Shown here: positions 5,495 through 9,168 of the stretch, piece after piece
Position numbering within the stretch: position 1 is the stretch's first letter
Layout: every line of letters begins with the position of its first letter
Assembly (NCBI GenBank): GCA_002747015.1
Contig: NVXI01000003.1
Span: forward strand, 268,456 to 277,623
DNA from: Zetaproteobacteria bacterium
GTDB lineage: Bacteria; Pseudomonadota; Alphaproteobacteria; Micavibrionales; Micavibrionaceae
Reading direction: 5' to 3'
DNA: 9,168 nt
Notes under the pieces: model-generated
Databases searched by the model: none
Seen by the model: the letters and a program-made list of their open reading frames with translations, nothing else
Told to the model about the DNA's origin: nothing
Program-made: the position numbers and the translations under genes

Positions 5495-6600
5495 GCAATG
5501 ATATACAAAATTTAAAGACCGATATTTCAAACGAAATTACGGCGGCGAACGACCTAAAAACTCTTGATGATGTACGCGTGACCGTTCTGGGGAAAAAGGG
5601 ACGCATTACGGCGTTGATGAAAACCTTAGGCAAGATGGATGCGGAAGAGCGTAAAACCAAAGGCCAAGCGCTGAACGCTCTAAAAAATGAGATTGCCGAC
5701 CTGATCAAAACACAGGAATCCTCACTTAAAAAACAAGCGATGGGCACGCGGATAGAAAGTGAGAGCATCGACATCACCCTATCCCCACGCAAGCAGGATA
5801 AGGGACATATCCACCCGATCTCTCAAACGATTGAGGAACTGACCGCTATTTTCGCAGATATGGGATTTTCTGTTGCCGAAGGGCCCGATATCGAAGACGA
5901 CTTCTATAACTTCACCGCGCTTAATTTTCCGCCCGGGCATCCCGCGCGTGAAATGCAAGACACTTTCTTTTTACCAGATGATGAAGAGGCACAAGGCGAG
6001 CACATAAAAAAATTGCTGCGCACACATACATCATCCGTTCAGATCCGACACATGCAAAACAATCAGCCACCGCATAAAATTATTTGCTTTGGTCGCACCT
6101 ATCGCTCTGACTACGACATGACGCACACACCAATGTTCCATCAAATGGAAGGTTTGATGATCGACAAAACGACACATATGGGGCATCTTAAAGGATGTTT
6201 GCAGGATTTTGTTCGTGCGTTTTTTGAGCTTGATGACCTAACCGTGCAATTCCGCCCCAGTTTTTTCCCCTTTGTAGAGCCTGGTGCAGAAATGGATATT
6301 GCCTGCTCTCGCAAAACCGGTGGCCTTAAAATCGGCGCGAATAAAGATGGCTCGGTTGATAGTTGGATGGAAATTTTGGGCTGTGGCATGGTACATCCGA
6401 ATGTCCTAAAAAGTTGCGGGCTTGATCCTGACGTTTATCAGGGCTTTGCCTTCGGTATGGGGATTGAGCGCATGGCGATGCTGAAATATGGTATTCCTGA
6501 TCTGCGCACTTTTTATGAAAGTGATGTAAGATGGTTGGAACATTACGGTTTCGATCCTCTTGATCGCCCGAATAATGCAACAGGTGTTAAGCAGAAATAG
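5491..6600 (+). CDS. pheS: Phenylalanyl-tRNA synthetase alpha subunit
   Basis: Catalytic subunit of the alpha2-beta2 class II synthetase that charges tRNA-Phe. Residues 1-85 form the coiled-coil arm that contacts tRNA, including VTVLGKKGRITALMKTLG. The catalytic core follows: motif 1 around HPISQTIEELTAIFADMGF (108-126), motif 2 with GRTYRSD...THTPMFHQMEG (201-221), the amino-acid pocket around FRPSFFPFVEPGAEMDI (254-270), and motif 3 GMGIERMAML (322-331). At 369 residues it is slightly longer than most relatives. The start is supported by the normal N-terminus but lacks a Shine-Dalgarno; it overlaps a short upstream ORF. The usual partner pheT is not next: an acetyltransferase gene follows after 21 bases and pheT lies 2 kb away. 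Confidence 0.97.
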   Translation: MSNDIQNLKTDISNEITAANDLKTLDDVRVTVLGKKGRITALMKTLGKMDAEERKTKGQALNALKNEIADLIKTQESSLKKQAMGTRIESESIDITLSPRKQDKGHIHPISQTIEELTAIFADMGFSVAEGPDIEDDFYNFTALNFPPGHPAREMQDTFFLPDDEEAQGEHIKKLLRTHTSSVQIRHMQNNQPPHKIICFGRTYRSDYDMTHTPMFHQMEGLMIDKTTHMGHLKGCLQDFVRAFFELDDLTVQFRPSFFPFVEPGAEMDIACSRKTGGLKIGANKDGSVDSWMEILGCGMVHPNVLKSCGLDPDVYQGFAFGMGIERMAMLKYGIPDLRTFYESDVRWLEHYGFDPLDRPNNATGVKQK

Positions 6601-6621
6601 CACCCAGACAGAGGCAGATTT

Positions 6622-7065
6622 ATGAATCGAATTATTCTACGTCCCCTGCAATTTGATGATTTTTCGAAATGGCTCCCTCTTTGGGATGGCAATAATCTTG
6701 GACAACGTGATGAGGCCGTCACGACCGAAACTTGGAGCCGTCTATGCGACCTCGACAATACGCAAGTTAACGGTATTGCCGCGGAAATGAACGGTGAGAT
6801 ATTAGGTATCGCACATTATATCCTGCATCCGACAACCGGAAATATTAATCCAGTATGCTATATGCAGGATGTCTATGTTAACCCCGATCATCGGCGCAAA
6901 GGCATTGGAAAACGTCTGGTCAATGAAATCACCAAAATCGGTGGGCAAGAAAAATGGGCGCGCATGTACTGGCTTACCCAGACAAGTAATGATGAGGCCA
7001 AAGCGATGTATGAAAATTTTGGAATAAAGCTGGACTTTACCTTTTACGTGCTACCGATCAGTTAG
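6622..7065 (+). CDS. GNAT-family N-acetyltransferase
   Basis: A 147-residue acetyl-CoA-dependent acyltransferase. The acetyl-CoA site (motif A) is YMQDVYVNPDHRRKGIGKRLVNEI at about 80-103, with the R-R-K-G-I-G-K loop gripping the pyrophosphate. Motif B includes MYWLTQTSNDEAKAMYENFG, where N123 and Y130 occupy the usual positions. The WLTQ..N..A..MY pattern recalls HPA2-type GNAT enzymes, some of which acetylate polyamines, amino acids or proteins; the substrate is not predictable here. AGAGG precedes the ATG by about nine bases. It begins 21 bases after pheS and is probably cotranscribed with it. An accessory role in translation is possible only by association. Confidence 0.9.
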   Translation: MNRIILRPLQFDDFSKWLPLWDGNNLGQRDEAVTTETWSRLCDLDNTQVNGIAAEMNGEILGIAHYILHPTTGNINPVCYMQDVYVNPDHRRKGIGKRLVNEITKIGGQEKWARMYWLTQTSNDEAKAMYENFGIKLDFTFYVLPIS

Positions 7066-7085
7066 GCCAATTCTTCATGCCTAAC
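7061..7085. repeat. Hairpin between convergent genes
   Basis: GTTAGGC (7061-7067) pairs perfectly with GCCTAAC (7079-7085) across 11 bases, overlapping the acetyltransferase stop codon and lying just before the end of the leftward 420-residue gene. There is no T-run on either side, so it is a weak candidate for a two-way terminator and may act as an mRNA end stabiliser. Confidence 0.4.
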
Positions 7086-7093
7086 CCCGTATG

Positions 7094-8356
7094 CTACATA
7101 GCTCGCACTATCATTGTATCTACAAGATTAGGATCTTGCTCCTCAAGAGTAGGATCAATCGGCACAATAACATTCGCAACACTGTCCGGATCATTTTCAC
7201 CATTCACTAGCGTGCCCTCAGCCGTCACATTATTATTAAACGATCCTGTCACAACTTGAGAACGCTCCTCCATTGCCGTTTGTATAGCAGGGGATCCCTC
7301 AACAACAACATCCGCGGGCTTATCCGGCGTGATATACGTCACAGGCGTACCGTCAACACCACCAAGATTTCCTTTTTCCTGCACATCTTCTGTCGGCAGC
7401 TGATTTCCGCCTTGCTGCGGTTGCTCCACGTGAACAGGTGTAACAACCATCTGCACCGAGCCAAGCTCAGACCCCAGATACATGCCCGTTTCATTTTCAA
7501 TCTGTTCAGCATTTTCCTCTAAAAGAGTTCTCAACTTCTCAGAATCTGAACCTGCATCTTCATATACCTGCCCCAATGTTCCATCCACATTCGCAGGATC
7601 AAATCCACCCGCCTCGATGGCTTCCTTGTGCTGTTCCACCAACATATCTATCGGACTGACTGTCATAACCGCCTGCATCCCCCTACTTGTAACATAAAGC
7701 TTCTGCTTATCCGTTAAATCATCCATCAAAGCCTCTGACGCAGCCGGCCACTGATCCTCGGGTAACCTTTCAATTTCTTCTATCTTACTACGCAGAGCTG
7801 GAATTTCTCCTTTTTCCTGTGCGACCGCAACCGCATCTTCCACCGTCGGCACAACTTCTGTCTTTTCCTCAGTCGTTGGAGTTTCGGAAGTTTTCGTATC
7901 TACATCAGGCTTGGTATTGCCCATCTCTGTTACGTTAGCCATAAATTCCGCTCTCAACTCAGGATTAATCATCACCATAATCATCCCAAAGATCGCGCCG
8001 AAGCTGCCCATACCATCTAAATCAATGCCTTTACCCTCAAGAAATGTCATCAGCATATTTTGCTTGTTCGCTTGATCTTCCGTAATCTTTGCATCTTCCT
8101 GATTCAAGAATGCATCACTCGCAACCATCAATTCTGCGAATTTTTGGGAGTCCGCACCTGCTTCCTCATAAATTTCATGTAACTTGTCATGTGCGGCTTC
8201 GGTGATTTTACCGTCTTTGAGATCTGCATCTATTATTTTATTCATAGCTGCAATTGCCGCTTCTGGCGATTCTGCTGCGGCAATATCCTTCGCATGCATA
8301 GCTTCGTACGACTCTAACGCCTTTTCTTTTTCAGCTTCTGTTGGTAGATTATCCAT
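7094..8356 (-). CDS. Hypothetical acidic protein with an internal repeat (420 aa)
   Basis: I do not recognise this protein. It is strongly acidic, has no signal peptide, and carries low-complexity linkers rich in Thr, Glu and Val (about 150-172) and in Gln, Asn and Gly (about 308-335). Residues 58-85 (KLHEIYEEAGADSQKFAELM onward) resemble residues 260-288 (TLGQVYEDAGSDSEKLRTLL onward); the shared core is Y-E-x-A-G-x-D-S-x-K-x3-L. A Met-rich hydrophobic stretch at 113-131 (GSFGAIFGMIMVMI) could be a buried helix or a single membrane segment. The C-terminal 100 residues look strand-rich, with repeated Val and Pro. AAGGGGAT lies five bases before the ATG and a good extended -10 promoter lies upstream. 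The gene stands alone on its strand and separates pheS-GNAT from pheT. Confidence 0.8.
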   Translation of the reverse strand: MDNLPTEAEKEKALESYEAMHAKDIAAAESPEAAIAAMNKIIDADLKDGKITEAAHDKLHEIYEEAGADSQKFAELMVASDAFLNQEDAKITEDQANKQNMLMTFLEGKGIDLDGMGSFGAIFGMIMVMINPELRAEFMANVTEMGNTKPDVDTKTSETPTTEEKTEVVPTVEDAVAVAQEKGEIPALRSKIEEIERLPEDQWPAASEALMDDLTDKQKLYVTSRGMQAVMTVSPIDMLVEQHKEAIEAGGFDPANVDGTLGQVYEDAGSDSEKLRTLLEENAEQIENETGMYLGSELGSVQMVVTPVHVEQPQQGGNQLPTEDVQEKGNLGGVDGTPVTYITPDKPADVVVEGSPAIQTAMEERSQVVTGSFNNNVTAEGTLVNGENDPDSVANVIVPIDPTLEEQDPNLVDTMIVRAM

Positions 8357-8435
8357 AACTATCCCCTTAAATACAATTTTTTATCTTTTTCAACATGGCC
8401 CTTAATCATTATTGAGCCTATTTTTTCTTAAATGC

Positions 8436-8465
8436 ATTCTAGCATAGACACCCGTTTGGTTGCAA
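8436..8465 (-). promoter_or_regulatory. Extended -10 promoter of the 420-residue protein gene
   Basis: On the minus strand TTGCAA (8460-8465) is followed after 18 bases by TAGAAT (8436-8441), a five-of-six -10 match. It is preceded directly by TGC, which makes an extended -10. The leader would be about 70 bases, ending in an AAGGGGAT ribosome binding site. Confidence 0.5.
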
Positions 8466-8524
8466 ACTTTTTAGCTCCCACCACCTGCACGTAAAACAAT
8501 GGCAAAAAACATAAGAAACCCCTT

Positions 8525-8572
8525 GGAAAACGGATGGTTTTCCGCTTAGATAGGCTGCGCCGTTGCGCAACC
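8525..8572 (+). promoter_or_regulatory. Two leader hairpins ahead of pheT
   Basis: The first hairpin is GGAAAAC (8525-8531) with GTTTTCC (8537-8543) around GGATG. The second is TGCGC (8556-8560) with GCGCA (8565-8569) around CGTT, extended by GG/CC beyond one mismatch. Both are on the presumed pheT leader, 25-70 bases before the start. Neither is followed by a T-run, so they are not simple terminators. A 16-codon frame (8499-8549, MAKNIRNPLENGWFSA) crosses the first hairpin but has no ribosome binding site. I could not find a convincing rightward promoter for pheT in 8357-8524. Confidence 0.4.
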
Positions 8573-8596
8573 AACTAACAAGTAGAGTTTAAATAG

Positions 8597-9168
8597 ATGA
8601 AATTCACGATTAATTGGCTAAAACGCCACCTTGAAACAGATGCAAGTGATGCAGAAATATGCCGCGTTCTGACCGATATTGGGCTGGAGCTAGAAGAATT
8701 TGAAGATAAAGGCGCAGAATTTGAGCCGTTCAAGGTTGCCATCGTGGAATCCGCAGAAAAGCATCCAGACGCGGATAAGCTCAAAGTATGCCAAGTTAAA
8801 ACCACCGATGGAAAAACCGTACAAGTTGTTTGTGGCGCGCCCAATGCCCGCGCAGGCATGAAAGTTATTTTCGCCCCATCAGGTACATACATTCCAGGGC
8901 TTGACGTTACACTCAAGAAAGCCAAAATTCGTGGCATTGAGTCCAATGGTATGATGGTATCAGAACGTGAAATGTGCCTATCAGACGAACATGAGGGCAT
9001 TATTGATGTCGATGACAAATACGAAATTGGTACATCTATCACCGATATATATGGGTTAGATGAAAAAATTATAGAAATTGGCCTCACACCAAATCGCGCG
9101 GATTGCGCCGGTGTACGTGGGATTGCACGCGATCTTGCCGCAGCAGGTCTTGGTACGTTAAAAGACCA
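8597..9168 (+). CDS. pheT: Phenylalanyl-tRNA synthetase beta subunit (N-terminal 190 residues, cut by the window edge)
   Basis: Non-catalytic partner of PheS that binds tRNA and edits mischarged tyrosine. The visible part begins [17 protein letters not shown], as in all PheT. It continues with the EMAP-II-like OB-fold domain from about residue 43 ([20 protein letters not shown] and [14 protein letters not shown]) and reaches the start of the B3/4 editing domain ([24 protein letters not shown], 159-182). The frame is open to the last base. The ribosome binding site is weak (AAGTAGAG, about nine bases upstream). It is alone in its transcription direction here: the gene directly upstream runs the other way, so it needs its own promoter, in contrast to the usual pheST operon. 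Confidence 0.96.
   Translation, partial: MKFTINWLKRHLETDASDAEICRVLTDIGLELEEFEDKGAEFEPFKVAIVESAEKHPDADKLKVCQVKTTDGKTVQVVCGAPNARAGMKVIFAPSGTYIPGLDVTLKKAKIRGIESNGMMVSEREMCLSDEHEGIIDVDDKYEIGTSITDIYGLDEKIIEIGLTPNRADCAGVRGIARDLAAAGLGTLKD

Noticed and set aside
8575..9087. 170-codon leftward frame at the right end
   Set aside because: It lies antisense to pheT, whose protein sequence is unmistakable, and is rich in Ser and Thr in the manner of antisense frames.
1..9168. CRISPR array, insertion sequence, att site, toxin-antitoxin or phage defence system
   Set aside because: I found no regularly spaced repeats, transposase, integrase, terminal inverted repeats or known defence domains. The RHH protein is paired with a receiver domain, not with a toxin-like gene.

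Overview
The window looks like chromosomal DNA of an alphaproteobacterium with modest, AT-leaning base composition. The evidence is the style of RlmB and PheS/PheT and a small ribbon-helix-helix protein of the RHH_4 type, a family I know mainly from Alphaproteobacteria. I cannot name a genus. Most genes are ordinary housekeeping genes, but they are interleaved with lineage-specific proteins of unknown function and with unusually rich non-coding DNA.

Layout. Bases 1-291 are very AT-rich and probably lie between a leftward gene outside the window and the first rightward gene. A two-gene unit follows (292-944): a ribbon-helix-helix protein and a single-domain response regulator whose stop and start codons overlap by one base. 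Next is rlmB, a 23S rRNA 2'-O-ribose methyltransferase (1028-1849). The 700 bases after it hold no convincing protein gene. They do hold a good promoter with an A/T-rich upstream element, several strong hairpins and a rho-independent terminator (about 1888-2232), which I read as an unidentified structured RNA gene. A second promoter and a leader hairpin then precede rpmI-rplT (ribosomal proteins bL35 and bL20), which end in a strong terminator at 3204-3238. A HAD-family hydrolase starts directly behind that terminator (3252-3932).

The next two genes run leftward (3946-4482 and 4559-5293). They encode helical proteins of unknown function that align with each other and are paralogs. Rightward again are a 26-codon upstream ORF, pheS (5491-6600) and a GNAT acetyltransferase (6622-7065). 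A leftward gene for an acidic 420-residue protein of unknown function with an internal repeat comes next (7094-8356). The first 190 codons of pheT (8597 onward) run off the right edge.

How it fits together. rlmB, rpmI, rplT, pheS and pheT all serve translation. The usual rplT-pheS-pheT order is recognisable but broken up: HAD and the paralog pair sit between rplT and pheS, and GNAT plus the reverse-strand acidic protein sit between pheS and pheT. The two subunits of phenylalanyl-tRNA synthetase must therefore be made from separate transcripts. The points most worth a second look are the RNA locus, the upstream ORF that overlaps pheS as ATGA when pheS has no Shine-Dalgarno sequence of its own, the paralog pair, and the acidic repeat protein.
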